The notes: generated by a model from the letters alone, not told the origin. Positions 19,364 to 29,646 are shown, counted from the stretch's first letter. The stretch: DNA of 64,000 nucleotides from Maribacter aquivivus (GCF_900142175.1 NZ_FQZX01000002.1:1097317-1161316); one strand, 5' to 3'. Translations and numbers: made by a program.

Positions 19364-19909
19364 ATGATAAATTCATTTTTTGAAGAACTAAATACTGAAA
19401 TACACAACGGAGTAACTGAAAGAGGACACCCGTTCAGGTTCATTACCATGGCAACGGTAGGCAATGAAACAGTAGCTCGTTTGCGTACTGTAGTACTTAG
19501 AGAGGTTAGCGATGATTTACGTTTAACTATTTATACAGATGGTCGCACTGAAAAGATGAAACATATTGCGGATAATAATCAAGTTAGTTTTCTACTATAT
19601 CATCCTGAAAAAATGTTACAATTAAAGGTTGAAGGTACTGCCCAAGTAATTACGAATAAAGATAGATTGAATACCACTTGGCAAAACATTCAACCCAACA
19701 GCAGAAAAGATTACATTACTCAAATTAGCCCAGGTAGTTCTATTAAAAACCCTGATCATGTAGAATATATTGAAAACGAAAACTACTTTACGATAATTGA
19801 TATTATTCCGTCAAAAATTGAATATTTAAAACTTCAGCGCCCTAATCATATTAGAGCACTATTTACAAAGATCGATGATAAATGGAATGGGGAATTTTTA
19901 GTTCCTTAA
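19364..19909 (+). CDS. Pyridoxamine 5'-phosphate oxidase-like FMN-binding protein
   Basis: The 181-residue protein belongs to the split-barrel flavin-binding superfamily, near the Alr4036-type pyridoxamine-phosphate-oxidase group. Visible features are FITMATVGNETVARLRTVVLRE (first strands and the R-T-V-V-L-R FMN-phosphate region, about 26-49), YTDGRTEKMKHI (62-73), VSFLLYHP and the C-terminal W/LQRPNHIRALF segment. It lacks the complete PdxH active-site set that I would expect, so true PNP oxidase activity is doubtful. The stop overlaps the glycosyltransferase stop on the other strand by four bases. Confidence 0.83.
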   Translation: MINSFFEELNTEIHNGVTERGHPFRFITMATVGNETVARLRTVVLREVSDDLRLTIYTDGRTEKMKHIADNNQVSFLLYHPEKMLQLKVEGTAQVITNKDRLNTTWQNIQPNSRKDYITQISPGSSIKNPDHVEYIENENYFTIIDIIPSKIEYLKLQRPNHIRALFTKIDDKWNGEFLVP

Positions 19910-21279
19910 TCTGTGCAGAAATATAGATTTTCTTTTTCTTTTCCAAAACCAATCAAACTATCTACAGGTGTGGTTTGTTTTACTTCGGATAGATTAATCG
20001 TTATTTTAACTTCCTTTTTATGTTTGAATTCTAAGGTTCTCAAGGAATAATCATCTGCAGAAATTATTGTTCGCTCAGGATGTAACAATCGCACATTACC
20101 TGCATAGGTTACATTAGGAAGCACCCATTGATATTCATCATAATTCTTGTTCAACTTATTGGCAATAGGCTCAAAACCAAAATGAACAGATGATGGAATA
20201 TTCAATATTTTTTCTATTGGTGTTCTTATAGTTTGAACACCAATTACGGCAATAAAAACCCAGTACCCAACAGATAACAATGTCGCTTTATTTTTAAAAC
20301 TAAGAGTCTCTATCAGTAGTACTACAAAAGGAATAAAAAGTGGCAGTAACCACCTCGTCTCTACTTTCTGACTTTGAAAAACAAGAAAGAACAAGCCCAA
20401 CACTATAAATTGTACCAAGAACATTTTAGAAAACCAGTGTAATTTTTGCTTATTGAAACCTATGAATTTTGAGAAGTAGCCAATACCAACAACTAGAAGA
20501 ATAGGAAACAACAAAGCAAACAACGCCTTCCAATAAATTAAAATCGGCATAAATGAAAATTCCGATTCAACTTCTTCGATTCCTATTTTCTCTTCAATAC
20601 TAGATGCTAAAAAAGATTGAAATCCGTCAGGCCCCAATAACCAATAGACATGTGGCGCAACTAACAAACAAGAAAGCAAAATAGTGAACAACATTTTCGG
20701 GTTAAATACTATAGCTCTCAAATCTTTATCCCATAAAAAACCTAAGGCGAAGGTTACAAGAAAAAATGCATAATTGTATTTAGATAATAAACCTACACCC
20801 ACGACAAAACCGAGTAATAGATAATTTGAAATCGATTTTCGTTGCATCAATAACTGTATACAATAGTATGACGCTACTACACTTAAACACAATAGACTGG
20901 TATGTGAAAGCCTTCTGAACGTAAAATCTATATACACCGGTATTAAAGCCAATGCCAAAACAGCCAATTTAGATGTATCAGCATCTTTAATTCTTAGCTT
21001 AGAATATCGATACAACATAAGTAATGTGCCGGCAAACAAAATTCCTCTAAGAATGGAAAATGATATTTTACCTACACCAAATATAGTATTGAAACCATAT
21101 TGCAACCATGTATAAAATGGTGGCTGATCGTCATAACCCCAACGAAGCCATTGCGAATAATATGCCTGTTCAGCGTCTTCTAACTCCAAGGCACTTTTAA
21201 AAAATGTAATTAAGGTTATGGCTAAAAACGATAATAAAGCAAGTACGGCTATCTTATTTAGAGATACGTTCTTGCCCAT
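19906..21279 (-). CDS. GT39-family membrane glycosyltransferase
   Basis: The 457-residue polytopic membrane protein has about ten predicted helices. An early loop with ELEDAEQAYYSQWLRWGYDDQPPFY (residues about 32-56) is the acidic first extracytoplasmic loop plus Pro-rich segment seen in GT39/ArnT/PMT transferases that use polyprenyl-phosphate sugars. The likely acceptor is lipid A, a glycan or a protein in the envelope; which one cannot be told. It lies three bases after bshC on the same strand, so the two are probably co-transcribed, which is functionally unexpected. Confidence 0.87.
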   Translation of the reverse strand: MGKNVSLNKIAVLALLSFLAITLITFFKSALELEDAEQAYYSQWLRWGYDDQPPFYTWLQYGFNTIFGVGKISFSILRGILFAGTLLMLYRYSKLRIKDADTSKLAVLALALIPVYIDFTFRRLSHTSLLCLSVVASYYCIQLLMQRKSISNYLLLGFVVGVGLLSKYNYAFFLVTFALGFLWDKDLRAIVFNPKMLFTILLSCLLVAPHVYWLLGPDGFQSFLASSIEEKIGIEEVESEFSFMPILIYWKALFALLFPILLVVGIGYFSKFIGFNKQKLHWFSKMFLVQFIVLGLFFLVFQSQKVETRWLLPLFIPFVVLLIETLSFKNKATLLSVGYWVFIAVIGVQTIRTPIEKILNIPSSVHFGFEPIANKLNKNYDEYQWVLPNVTYAGNVRLLHPERTIISADDYSLRTLEFKHKKEVKITINLSEVKQTTPVDSLIGFGKEKENLYFCTD

Positions 21280-21282
21280 CTT

Positions 21283-22887
21283 TTATTTTTGGGTAATAAC
21301 GGTAAAGCTTAAATCTAACGGATTTAAGGCTTCAAATAACATAGGCACTAAGTCTTCGCCATAAGCCAAATAAAACTCAGAAAAATTCAACTGACGTTCT
21401 TGAAGCGACTGGTTCGGAAAAATTTCATTCTGTAGTTCTGTCATTCGAACTACGTGATCTTTCAATTTTCTTTTCTGCGCTTGCAACAATCTTTTTTCTA
21501 AAGCATCTAAGCCTTTTTTCTGCTTTACTTCTTGTGCTTTTACAGCTCCTAAAAATGACTTATCGGTCTTTTCTGTTAGTACGTATAAATCTTTAAACTG
21601 CTCTTCAAGCAATTTCTTTTGTGGAGAAAAATCAATGTCGATATTAGAAATTTCTCGAATTTTTTTATTGATAAGGCTGTTCTGCTTTAAGAATATATCT
21701 GACTTAGAAATATTCATTCGCTCTAGCTTTTCGGCTTGTTTCTCGGTAATGATCAAAGCTGAATTTCTAACCAATAAAATTGGAAAAGGAACATTCATCG
21801 CCTCAAAAGCTGCTTTCAATTCTAACCAATAGGCAATCTCTCCGCCTCCGCCTATATAACACAGATTAGGTAAAATCACTTCTTGGTATAATGGTCTTGC
21901 GATTACATTGGGTGAAAAACGCTCTGGGTGAGCATTCATCTCTTCTACCAACCCTTCTTTAGTGAAAGAAATAGTTGTTTCATTTACTAAATACTTCTCT
22001 TTACTTTCAATAATTCTTTCGCGAATACCATCTTTTAAATAGAAATAGTTGATTTCACGCGGATTTACCTGTACCGGATAATCAGATGAAATTTCCTCTA
22101 TATCTTTAATGGTTTCTGATACTTTTTTGAACGCAGTTTGCTCAAAAATATCTTTCTTCATGTACGGTATAAGCGTCTTTTTTAAGTCTACATCATCACC
22201 ATCAACAATTACTAATCCGTAGTCCTTAAAAATTTCGTTTGTTAAAAACCTAGTTGCATTCGTTAGGTTATCATGTTTCAGATATGCGTTTTCAAACAGA
22301 TTTTTTAGCCTTTTAGCATTGTTACTGTCGCCAATAGTTTTTGAGTATAATGTAAAAACCTCTTCTAACCCTTTGGTAGGCAAATGCCCAACAGCACCAG
22401 ATGCTTCCTTATTCCATTGAAATTTTAATCCCTTGAAATTAAAATAATTGATTTCGTCAAAATCGTGATCTTCTGTAGCCATCCAGTAAATAGGTACAAA
22501 ATTACTATCAGGATATTCCTTTTTTAACTGCTTCGTTAAATTGATTGTAGAAATAATCTTGTATAAAAAATACAACGGACCCGTAAAAAGATTTAACTGA
22601 TGTCCCGTAACTATAGTGAACGTGTTTTTTTCTTTTAAGAGATCAATATTAGCCGCTGTACCTTTAGAAGTATCGGTGTTTTTATATTGATTTTGCATTG
22701 AAGAATGCAGCACATCTCGTTGAGCTTGGGTAAAATGCTTCCCTTTCTCTTCAATTTGTCCTTTAAATCCGTTAACATCGGGAAACCGATTGTACAATGG
22801 TTTTAACTTGGTATTTTTAGCGACGTAATCGCAAATTAATTTCGAAAAATAGCCCGTTTTTTCTAAGGGTAAACAATCAATATCCAT
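21283..22887 (-). CDS. bshC: Bacillithiol synthase BshC
   Basis: BshC adds cysteine to glucosaminyl-malate, the last step of bacillithiol synthesis, in the cytoplasm. The 534 residues match the family length. Signatures include TFTIVTGHQLNLFTGPLYFLYKI (about 90-112), YWMATEDHDFDEINY, the YIGGGGEIAYWLELK segment and a long C-terminal coiled coil (about 400-500, KKGLDALEKRLLQAQKRK). The presence of BshC predicts that bacillithiol is this organism's low-molecular-weight thiol, which fits the OsmC protein elsewhere in the window. It is first of a two-gene unit with the GT39 gene. Confidence 0.95.
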   Translation of the reverse strand: MDIDCLPLEKTGYFSKLICDYVAKNTKLKPLYNRFPDVNGFKGQIEEKGKHFTQAQRDVLHSSMQNQYKNTDTSKGTAANIDLLKEKNTFTIVTGHQLNLFTGPLYFLYKIISTINLTKQLKKEYPDSNFVPIYWMATEDHDFDEINYFNFKGLKFQWNKEASGAVGHLPTKGLEEVFTLYSKTIGDSNNAKRLKNLFENAYLKHDNLTNATRFLTNEIFKDYGLVIVDGDDVDLKKTLIPYMKKDIFEQTAFKKVSETIKDIEEISSDYPVQVNPREINYFYLKDGIRERIIESKEKYLVNETTISFTKEGLVEEMNAHPERFSPNVIARPLYQEVILPNLCYIGGGGEIAYWLELKAAFEAMNVPFPILLVRNSALIITEKQAEKLERMNISKSDIFLKQNSLINKKIREISNIDIDFSPQKKLLEEQFKDLYVLTEKTDKSFLGAVKAQEVKQKKGLDALEKRLLQAQKRKLKDHVVRMTELQNEIFPNQSLQERQLNFSEFYLAYGEDLVPMLFEALNPLDLSFTVITQK

Positions 22888-23025
22888 ATAAAAAGTAAAT
22901 ACTTGGTAAATATAAAACCCTTTCGTTTTACATTTCCTAAATATAAGTTAATTACCACTAGTATTAAATACCCGATTACTCGTCAAAATACAAGCCAAAT
23001 CAAGTACATTTTGCATTTATTTTAA

Positions 23026-23033
23026 TAGATTTG
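23026..23033 (+). promoter_or_regulatory. Possible -7 box for the M14 peptidase gene
   Basis: TAGATTTG matches TAnnTTTG, 25 bases before the start codon at 23059. No good -33 element at standard spacing. Confidence 0.4.
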
Positions 23034-23058
23034 ACTGACTCTCAACACAAATAACTAT

Positions 23059-25512
23059 ATGAAACTAATTTTACGCTACGCATTATTTTTTATCCCACTT
23101 TTGAGTTTAGCTCAACTAAAATCTCCTTCAGAATTTTTAGGTTATGAATTAGGCACACAATTTACAAGACACCATGAGGTTGTTGATTACTATCAATATT
23201 TGGCAGAGGCTGAACCGCAACGCATGACGCTTATTGAATATGGTAAAACCAATGAACGCAGACCGCTGTTATTGGCTACCATTTCTACAAAAGAAAATAT
23301 GCAAAACCTCGACAATATTAGAGAAGAGCATATGAAAGCCTTAAACGGTGAAGGCTCACCAGATAAAGCTATAGTATGGCTTAGCTACAATGTGCATGGT
23401 AATGAAAGTGTTAGTACTGAAGCTTCAATGCAAACCATTTATGATCTATTTACTAGCAAAAGCAGTTATCTAGAAAACACAGTCGTATTAATGGACCCTT
23501 GTATTAACCCAGATGGTAGAGATCGTTATGTAAACTGGTACAACCAATTTAAAAACTCACCAAATCAAGTTGACCCAAATAGCAAGGAGCACCATGAAAA
23601 TTGGTGGAGCGGTCGTAGCAATCACTATATGTTCGATTTAAATAGAGATTGGGCGTGGCTTACACAAGTAGAAAGTCAGCAACGTTTAAAGCAGTTTAAT
23701 AAATGGCTGCCTCACGTACATGTAGATTTTCACGAGCAAGGTGTTGACAACCCTTATTATTTTGCACCAGCTGCTGAACCTTTTCATGAAGTAATTACGG
23801 ATTTTCAAAGAGAATTTCAAGAAACCATTGGTAAAAACCATGCTAAATATTTCGATGAAAACGGATGGTTTTACTTTACAAAAGAAGTATTCGACTTACT
23901 TTACCCAAGTTATGGCGATACCTACCCTACCTATAATGGCGGTATTGGTATGACTTATGAACAAGGAGGTGGCGGTCGTGCCGGTCTTGGTATTACTACC
24001 AGTATTGGTGATACGCTAACGTTAAAGGATAGAATTTCTCATCATCTAACTACTGGTTTGTCTACCGTAGAAGTAGCATCAAAAAATGTATCGAAATTAA
24101 ATGACGAGTTTAAAAAGTTTTACCTGAATAAAAATTTCAAATACAAAAGTTATGTATTGAATGGTAACCCAGATAAATTAGAGGTTTTAGCAAGTTTATT
24201 AGACAAACATGAAATAAAATACCAAGCTGGCACCAATAGTACGGTTAAAGGGTACAGCTATACAACTGGCAAAACAGGATCGTTAAAAAGCACCAACCAA
24301 AGTTTAGTAATTTCATCAAATCAACCGAAAAGCACTTTGGTAAAGGTATTGTTCGAACCTATGGCAAAACTAAGCGATTCTGTTACTTATGACATTACTG
24401 CATGGTCTTTACCTTATGCCTACGGATTAGATGCTATTGCCAGTGAAAGTAATTTTAACGGTTCTTCTGCTGCACCTAAAAAGCCTGAGCTTAAAAATAT
24501 AGATGCAAACAAGTATGCTTATTTGGCGGACTGGAATAGTATGAAAGACGCTCAATTTTTGGCTGAATTATTACGCAATAAAGTACGTGTGCGTTATGCG
24601 CACAAGCCTTTTACATTAGATGGTATTTCTCATGAGCGCGGTACATTGATTATTACGAAAAGTGATAATAAGCAGTTGAAGAATTTTAATGATATTTTAA
24701 ATACGGCTTCTGTTAACCATTCTAAAGAATTAATATCTACCAATACTGGCTTTGTAGAAAGCGGTAAAGATTTTGGCTCGGGTTATGTTGACGTTATTCA
24801 GAATTTGAATATTGCCGTACTTTCTGGAGAGCCTACTTCTACCCTTCGCTTTGGAGAAATATGGAACTTTTTTGAACAACAATTAGACTACCCTATTTCT
24901 GTATTGGATGAGGATTATTTTGCACGCGTAGATCTTGCCAAATACGATATTTTAATTTTACCTGATGGTAGAGGTTACAATAGCTTTTTAACCACCTACA
25001 ACAAAGAGAAAATTAAAGACTGGGTAAAACGTGGTGGAAAATTAATTGCCATGGGTGGCGCTATTGATGGTATTACAGCTTCTGACAAAGACTTTGCCCT
25101 CAAAGAAAAAGAAATCAAAAAAGACTCTTCAAATACCATTGAATCTTTTGAAATTTCAGAAAGAGAACAAATAAAATCTGCCATTACAGGAGCTATTTTT
25201 AAAGCAACGGTTGATAACACAAATCCTTTGGCATATGGCTACAGCGATACTTATTTCACCCTTAAACTTGGCTCAAGTTCTTACAAGTATTTAGAAAATG
25301 GTAGTGCAGTGTATTTAAGCAAAGGCAACAATGTACCCGTATCTGGATTCGCAGGTAGCGAGGCAAAGAAAAAAATTGCCGAAACCTTAATTTTCGGTAC
25401 CGAAGAAATGGGGCGAGGACAAGTAATATACATGGTAGACAATCCGCTATTTAGAGGTTTTTGGGAAAATGGAAAACTATTTTTCGCTAACGCTTTATTC
25501 ATGGTTAACTAG
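23059..25512 (+). CDS. Secreted M14 zinc carboxypeptidase with C-terminal glutaminase-like domain
   Basis: The 817-residue protein has a signal peptide (cleavage near residue 18). The M14 catalytic domain has the zinc pair His113 and Glu116 (NVHGNES), DLNRDWAW, the third zinc ligand in HVDFHEQG (221-228) and the probable catalytic Glu in TYEQGGGG. From about residue 590 to 800 there is a Rossmann-like domain (NIAVLSGEPTST ... YDILILPDGRGY ... WVKRGGKLIAMGGA) resembling class I glutaminase/DJ-1-type folds, as seen in other Bacteroidota M14 proteins. It is predicted to trim peptides in the periplasm or medium. DUF4177 follows after eight bases. Confidence 0.92.
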   Translation: MKLILRYALFFIPLLSLAQLKSPSEFLGYELGTQFTRHHEVVDYYQYLAEAEPQRMTLIEYGKTNERRPLLLATISTKENMQNLDNIREEHMKALNGEGSPDKAIVWLSYNVHGNESVSTEASMQTIYDLFTSKSSYLENTVVLMDPCINPDGRDRYVNWYNQFKNSPNQVDPNSKEHHENWWSGRSNHYMFDLNRDWAWLTQVESQQRLKQFNKWLPHVHVDFHEQGVDNPYYFAPAAEPFHEVITDFQREFQETIGKNHAKYFDENGWFYFTKEVFDLLYPSYGDTYPTYNGGIGMTYEQGGGGRAGLGITTSIGDTLTLKDRISHHLTTGLSTVEVASKNVSKLNDEFKKFYLNKNFKYKSYVLNGNPDKLEVLASLLDKHEIKYQAGTNSTVKGYSYTTGKTGSLKSTNQSLVISSNQPKSTLVKVLFEPMAKLSDSVTYDITAWSLPYAYGLDAIASESNFNGSSAAPKKPELKNIDANKYAYLADWNSMKDAQFLAELLRNKVRVRYAHKPFTLDGISHERGTLIITKSDNKQLKNFNDILNTASVNHSKELISTNTGFVESGKDFGSGYVDVIQNLNIAVLSGEPTSTLRFGEIWNFFEQQLDYPISVLDEDYFARVDLAKYDILILPDGRGYNSFLTTYNKEKIKDWVKRGGKLIAMGGAIDGITASDKDFALKEKEIKKDSSNTIESFEISEREQIKSAITGAIFKATVDNTNPLAYGYSDTYFTLKLGSSSYKYLENGSAVYLSKGNNVPVSGFAGSEAKKKIAETLIFGTEEMGRGQVIYMVDNPLFRGFWENGKLFFANALFMVN

Positions 25513-25520
25513 AAAACAGT

Positions 25521-25715
25521 ATGAAAGAATATAAAGTTGAAACCCTGATTTTCTATTCAAAACTAACTTTTGACAGAAACCATTTAGCGAAGTCATCAAA
25601 TAAAGCAATTCAAGATAAATTAAACGAATATGCTAAAAATGGCTGGCGTTTGGTATCTACAGATACTACCGAATTCGGCATGGCTATGTATATTTATCTG
25701 TATTTTGAAAAATAA
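25521..25715 (+). CDS. DUF4177 small protein
   Basis: The 64-residue protein starts MKEYKVETLIFYSK and has the NEYAKNGWRLVSTDT core typical of DUF4177. This is a small cytoplasmic alpha/beta family of unknown function. It lies eight bases after the M14 peptidase gene, so it is probably co-transcribed. Confidence 0.82.
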   Translation: MKEYKVETLIFYSKLTFDRNHLAKSSNKAIQDKLNEYAKNGWRLVSTDTTEFGMAMYIYLYFEK

Positions 25716-25738
25716 ATATCCTCGGGACAAGACCGTTA

Positions 25739-25812
25739 GGCATTGAATTATAAATTTAATTGAGATTTAGACGCAAGCTTCAGAGCATTTAAATCTCGTT
25801 TATCTAGTAAAA
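25739..25812. repeat. Dispersed intergenic element, copy B
   Basis: Aligns without gaps to 4661-4734 with 54 of 74 positions identical by hand count. Copy B also holds an internal inverted repeat, GAGATTTA and TAAATCTC, that is not kept in copy A. It lies between the DUF4177 stop and a terminator. Confidence 0.6.
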
Positions 25813-25825
25813 TCATATTATTTAG

Positions 25826-25868
25826 ATATCCCTGAAACAGTTAAATTCGTTTCAGGGATATTTTATTT
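25826..25868 (+). terminator. Terminator after DUF4177
   Basis: A perfect 13-base stem, ATATCCCTGAAAC at 25826-25838 and its complement at 25849-25861, is followed by a T-rich tail. Confidence 0.88.
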
Positions 25869-25957
25869 CATAGCTACACCAACCTTTCCCCAACATATTT
25901 GCATCTTTTGCGTTTAAATTAGAAGACCCTAACCTTTTTGGTTAAAAACCACCACCA

Positions 25958-28321
25958 ATGCCAAACAATCAAGATCAAATAAATAACCTTATGCATAAGT
26001 TAGAACTGCTTTTAAAAAAGCAGCAAGACTTTAATATTGAGGTAAATGAAATTCGCAGAGATATTCAAATTCTCAGAAATACTCAGGCGATAAAATTCAA
26101 CGAAGAGACTGCCAATCAAACAACTAAACCTCAAGAAGTAAGTATTGAAAAAGAGGCTATAGTAATAGATAGAGCCGTAGAAATTGAAACTCCTGCTCCT
26201 ACTCCTATAGAATTTACTGCTATTCAAGAAGAACCTAAAACGATTTCTGAAAAGAAAATAAAATTACCAAAAGGCAAATCTAATCTTGAGAAATTTATTG
26301 GTGAGAATCTTATCAATAAAATAGGGATACTTATTACCGTAATCGGGGTTGGAATTGGCGCAAAATACTCTATCGAAAATAATTTAATTAGTCCGTTAAC
26401 CAGAATTATACTTGGGTATTTGGTAGGTATTGGCCTATTAGGATTCGGATTTAAGCTAAAAGCAAAATACGTAAGTTATAGCGCTGTTCTAGTAAGTGGT
26501 GCTTTAGCTATTCTTTATTTCTTAACCTACATCGCTTATGACCTTTACGGGTTATTTCCGCAGATGGTAGCATTTGGTATTATGCTTTTATTTACCGTTT
26601 TTGGGGTGGTAGCCGCACTCAGCTACAACAAGCAGATTATTGCTCATATTGGTCTAGTAGGGGCTTACGCCGTACCTTTTCTTTTAAGTAATGATTCTGG
26701 TAATGTTACTGCACTATTTAGTTATATCGCCTTAATTAATATTGGCCTCTTAGTTATTTCATTTAAAAAATATTGGAAGGCCCTCTACTACGTAGCCTTT
26801 GCATTCACCTGGCTTATTTATGGATCTTGGTATGCATTCTCTAGCTACGATGAAGATTTCTCTATAGGTTTTGGCTTTTTAGCGCTATTCTTCACATTGT
26901 TTTATTCTACGTTTTTAGCGTTTAAATTAATAAAATCTGAAAAATTTCAAGTTGCAGATATTATTTTGATCATGCTGAATTCGTTCATATTTTACGGCTT
27001 TGGTATTGCCTGGCTCTATGATTATGAAGGAGGACAGTTTTATTTAGGTTTATTCACCTTATTGAATGCACTTATACACTTTGTGATAACGGTAATTATA
27101 TTCAAAAGAAAACTAGCTGATCGTAAGTTATTCTTCTTAACCTCTGGGTTTGTACTTACATTTATTACCATAGCTGTACCTGTTCAATTAGACGGTAATT
27201 GGGTAACGCTATTTTGGGCTTTCGAAGCCGCTCTACTATTTTGGATCGGTCGTACTAAAAAAGTTAAATTCTATGAATACCTTTCTTATATATTGGTTGC
27301 GCTAGCGTTCTTAAGTTTAACAATGGATTGGGCAGCAAGGTACTCTTATATGAATACCGCAGATGAATGGAGCTTATTATTAAACACCACATTTTTGACT
27401 TCGATTCTTTGTGTTGCTGTCTTCGGATTCATGACTTGGATTCAAACAAAATTCAACACTGACAAACCGTCAATAGTTCAACAGATAATGACATTTGGTA
27501 TTCCTGCTTTACTTGTGGGTACACTCTACTTTGCCTTCTATCTTGAAATTGAACAGTATTGGAACAATGCCTTTCAGTTATCTAAAATAGAGATATCAAG
27601 TACTTCTAGTGATTACCCAGAATATAATTATAACCTTAAAGATTTTGAAGCTATTTGGTTAATTCTATACACCATGTTTTTTATAAGCGTTCTAAGTTTC
27701 ATAAATATCATCAAAATTAAAAACAAGATATTAGGAATTGTAGCCCTAGGCTCTGCCCTTTTAATAACTTTATTGTTCCTTACAAACGGACTTTACACCT
27801 TAAGTGAGTTACGTGAAAATTACATTACCCAAGAGCTTACTGAATTTTATAATATAGGAGCATATAATATTTACATACGCTATATTTCATTTGCATTTCT
27901 TGCATTTCTACTATTCTCCATTTACAAATTAGCACAGCAAAAATATCTAAAGTTCAATTACAAAATTCCGTTTGAAATTCTAATGCATACCGCAATTATA
28001 TGGGTAACAAGTAGTGAATTGCTAAATTGGATGGATATGTCTGGGTCTGAACAATCTTATAAATTAGGACTTAGTATTCTTTGGGGATTCTATGCTTTAC
28101 TACTTATCGCTTTGGGTATTTGGAAAAAGAAAAAATACCTGCGTATCGGTGCTATTATACTATTCTCCATCACGTTAATTAAGTTATTCTTCTATGACAT
28201 TTCATCGTTGAATACCATTTCTAAGACAATCGTTTTTGTATCATTGGGAGTCTTATTATTGATTATTTCATTTCTTTACAACAAATACAAACACATTATT
28301 ACAGATGAAACTAAACCATAG
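25958..28321 (+). CDS. DUF2339 polytopic membrane protein
   Basis: The 787-residue protein starts with a coiled coil (residues 5-45, NNLMHKLELLLKKQQDF) and a proline/glutamate linker. The conserved entry segment LEKFIGENLINKIGILITVIGVG (about 108-130) follows, then around twenty hydrophobic helices to the C-terminus. This is the DUF2339 layout (COG5373), of unknown function in the inner membrane. It overlaps the DUF3999 gene by 17 bases; the two families commonly occur together, so a complex is likely. Confidence 0.9.
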   Translation: MPNNQDQINNLMHKLELLLKKQQDFNIEVNEIRRDIQILRNTQAIKFNEETANQTTKPQEVSIEKEAIVIDRAVEIETPAPTPIEFTAIQEEPKTISEKKIKLPKGKSNLEKFIGENLINKIGILITVIGVGIGAKYSIENNLISPLTRIILGYLVGIGLLGFGFKLKAKYVSYSAVLVSGALAILYFLTYIAYDLYGLFPQMVAFGIMLLFTVFGVVAALSYNKQIIAHIGLVGAYAVPFLLSNDSGNVTALFSYIALINIGLLVISFKKYWKALYYVAFAFTWLIYGSWYAFSSYDEDFSIGFGFLALFFTLFYSTFLAFKLIKSEKFQVADIILIMLNSFIFYGFGIAWLYDYEGGQFYLGLFTLLNALIHFVITVIIFKRKLADRKLFFLTSGFVLTFITIAVPVQLDGNWVTLFWAFEAALLFWIGRTKKVKFYEYLSYILVALAFLSLTMDWAARYSYMNTADEWSLLLNTTFLTSILCVAVFGFMTWIQTKFNTDKPSIVQQIMTFGIPALLVGTLYFAFYLEIEQYWNNAFQLSKIEISSTSSDYPEYNYNLKDFEAIWLILYTMFFISVLSFINIIKIKNKILGIVALGSALLITLLFLTNGLYTLSELRENYITQELTEFYNIGAYNIYIRYISFAFLAFLLFSIYKLAQQKYLKFNYKIPFEILMHTAIIWVTSSELLNWMDMSGSEQSYKLGLSILWGFYALLLIALGIWKKKKYLRIGAIILFSITLIKLFFYDISSLNTISKTIVFVSLGVLLLIISFLYNKYKHIITDETKP

Positions 28322-29531
28322 TTTTCTAACCATAATTGCCTTTCTGAGCATTTCATTTTGTTTCGGACAAATGGATTCCTACTCTAAAAAAATTGAGTTA
28401 AAAGGAATTGATAGTCTTTGGCACACTATTGAATTACCAAATATAGTTTTTGAAGATATTAATACCAACATAAGCGATATTCGTGTATATGGGGTTACCG
28501 CTACCGATACTATTGAAGCGCCATACCTTCATAAAGTTTCTAAAGCTGAAAATTCGAATTCAGAGATATCTTTCAACCTTATAAATAGCGTCAATAATTC
28601 TAAAGGTTATTTCTACACCTATGAGCTACCCCAGAAAGAAACTATTAACGAGATTCTACTAAACATAGAAGATCCTAATTTTAATTGGGAAATTACACTT
28701 GAGGGTAGTCAACATCAGAAACAATGGTTTACTATTCTAGAAGACTATCGTATTTTATCTATTAATAATGACCAGACCAATTATTCGTTTACCACATTAA
28801 AGTTTTCAGATGCTAGCTTTAGATATTACAGAGTATTAATAAAGAGTAAAGAAAAACCAAGCTTAACATCTGTAAATATTTCAAAAAAAGCAAAAAAACC
28901 TGCCGAATATCGCGATTACGATGTGCAATCTTTTAACGTTTCTCAAGAGGATAAAAAGACAATTATAGATATCGATTTAAAAAACCGTGTACCTCTAAAT
29001 TTACTAGAGCTGACCGTTGATGATAAAATAGATTACTATAGGTCAATTTCTATTCAATATTTAGTTGATAGTGTAAAAACTGAAAAAGGTTATTATCACA
29101 ATTACAGTCCTTTAGCTACAAAAACTCTTTCTTCAATGGAAGATAATAGTTTTCAATTACCTAGTACGTTAGCACAAAAACTCCGCGTTATTATTTTAAA
29201 TAATGACAATCAGCCTTTAAAAGTATCTAATGTAAAACTTAAAGGATATCTGCATACATTGACCACACGTTTTACAGAACCGGCTACCTATTTTCTAGTT
29301 TACGGCAAGCCGTATGACAATTTCCCCAATTACGACATATCAAAAACTACGGTTTCTTTACCAAAGAATATTACAAAACTAGATTTTGGTAGCGTAGTAG
29401 AAATACCTAAACCAGAAATTGAGACAATCAATCCTATTTTCGAAAACAAATGGTGGTTGTGGGTAATTATTGGTGTGGTAATCTTATTATTAGGGTATTT
29501 CACTATTGGGATGATGAAGAAGGAACTTTAG
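28305..29531 (+). CDS. DUF3999 family protein
   Basis: The 408-residue protein has a signal peptide (to about residue 21). Beta-rich domains follow that look like repeated discoidin-type sandwiches (FNWEITLEGSQHQKQWFTI, SFRYYRVLIKSK). A single C-terminal membrane helix (about 384-403, WWLWVIIGVVILLLGYF) ends in a short basic tail. This fits DUF3999, the usual partner of DUF2339, with the bulk in the periplasm. Its start lies within the 3' end of the DUF2339 gene, so translation is probably coupled. A terminator follows. Confidence 0.87.
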   Translation: MKLNHSFLTIIAFLSISFCFGQMDSYSKKIELKGIDSLWHTIELPNIVFEDINTNISDIRVYGVTATDTIEAPYLHKVSKAENSNSEISFNLINSVNNSKGYFYTYELPQKETINEILLNIEDPNFNWEITLEGSQHQKQWFTILEDYRILSINNDQTNYSFTTLKFSDASFRYYRVLIKSKEKPSLTSVNISKKAKKPAEYRDYDVQSFNVSQEDKKTIIDIDLKNRVPLNLLELTVDDKIDYYRSISIQYLVDSVKTEKGYYHNYSPLATKTLSSMEDNSFQLPSTLAQKLRVIILNNDNQPLKVSNVKLKGYLHTLTTRFTEPATYFLVYGKPYDNFPNYDISKTTVSLPKNITKLDFGSVVEIPKPEIETINPIFENKWWLWVIIGVVILLLGYFTIGMMKKEL

Positions 29532-29553
29532 TTCAAAAATACTTCCTAACTAA

Positions 29554-29588
29554 AAGGCTTCATTTTAGGAAATGAAGCCCTTTTTTTC
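29554..29588 (+). terminator. Terminator of the DUF2339/DUF3999 unit
   Basis: GGCTTCATTT at 29557-29566 pairs with 29571-29580 over a 4-base loop, followed by C and seven T. Confidence 0.88.
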
Positions 29589-29646
29589 AAAAAACATTAC
29601 ACCCAAAGAAATAAAACCTTCATGAAATTTCATCGTAAGTAGTCTG

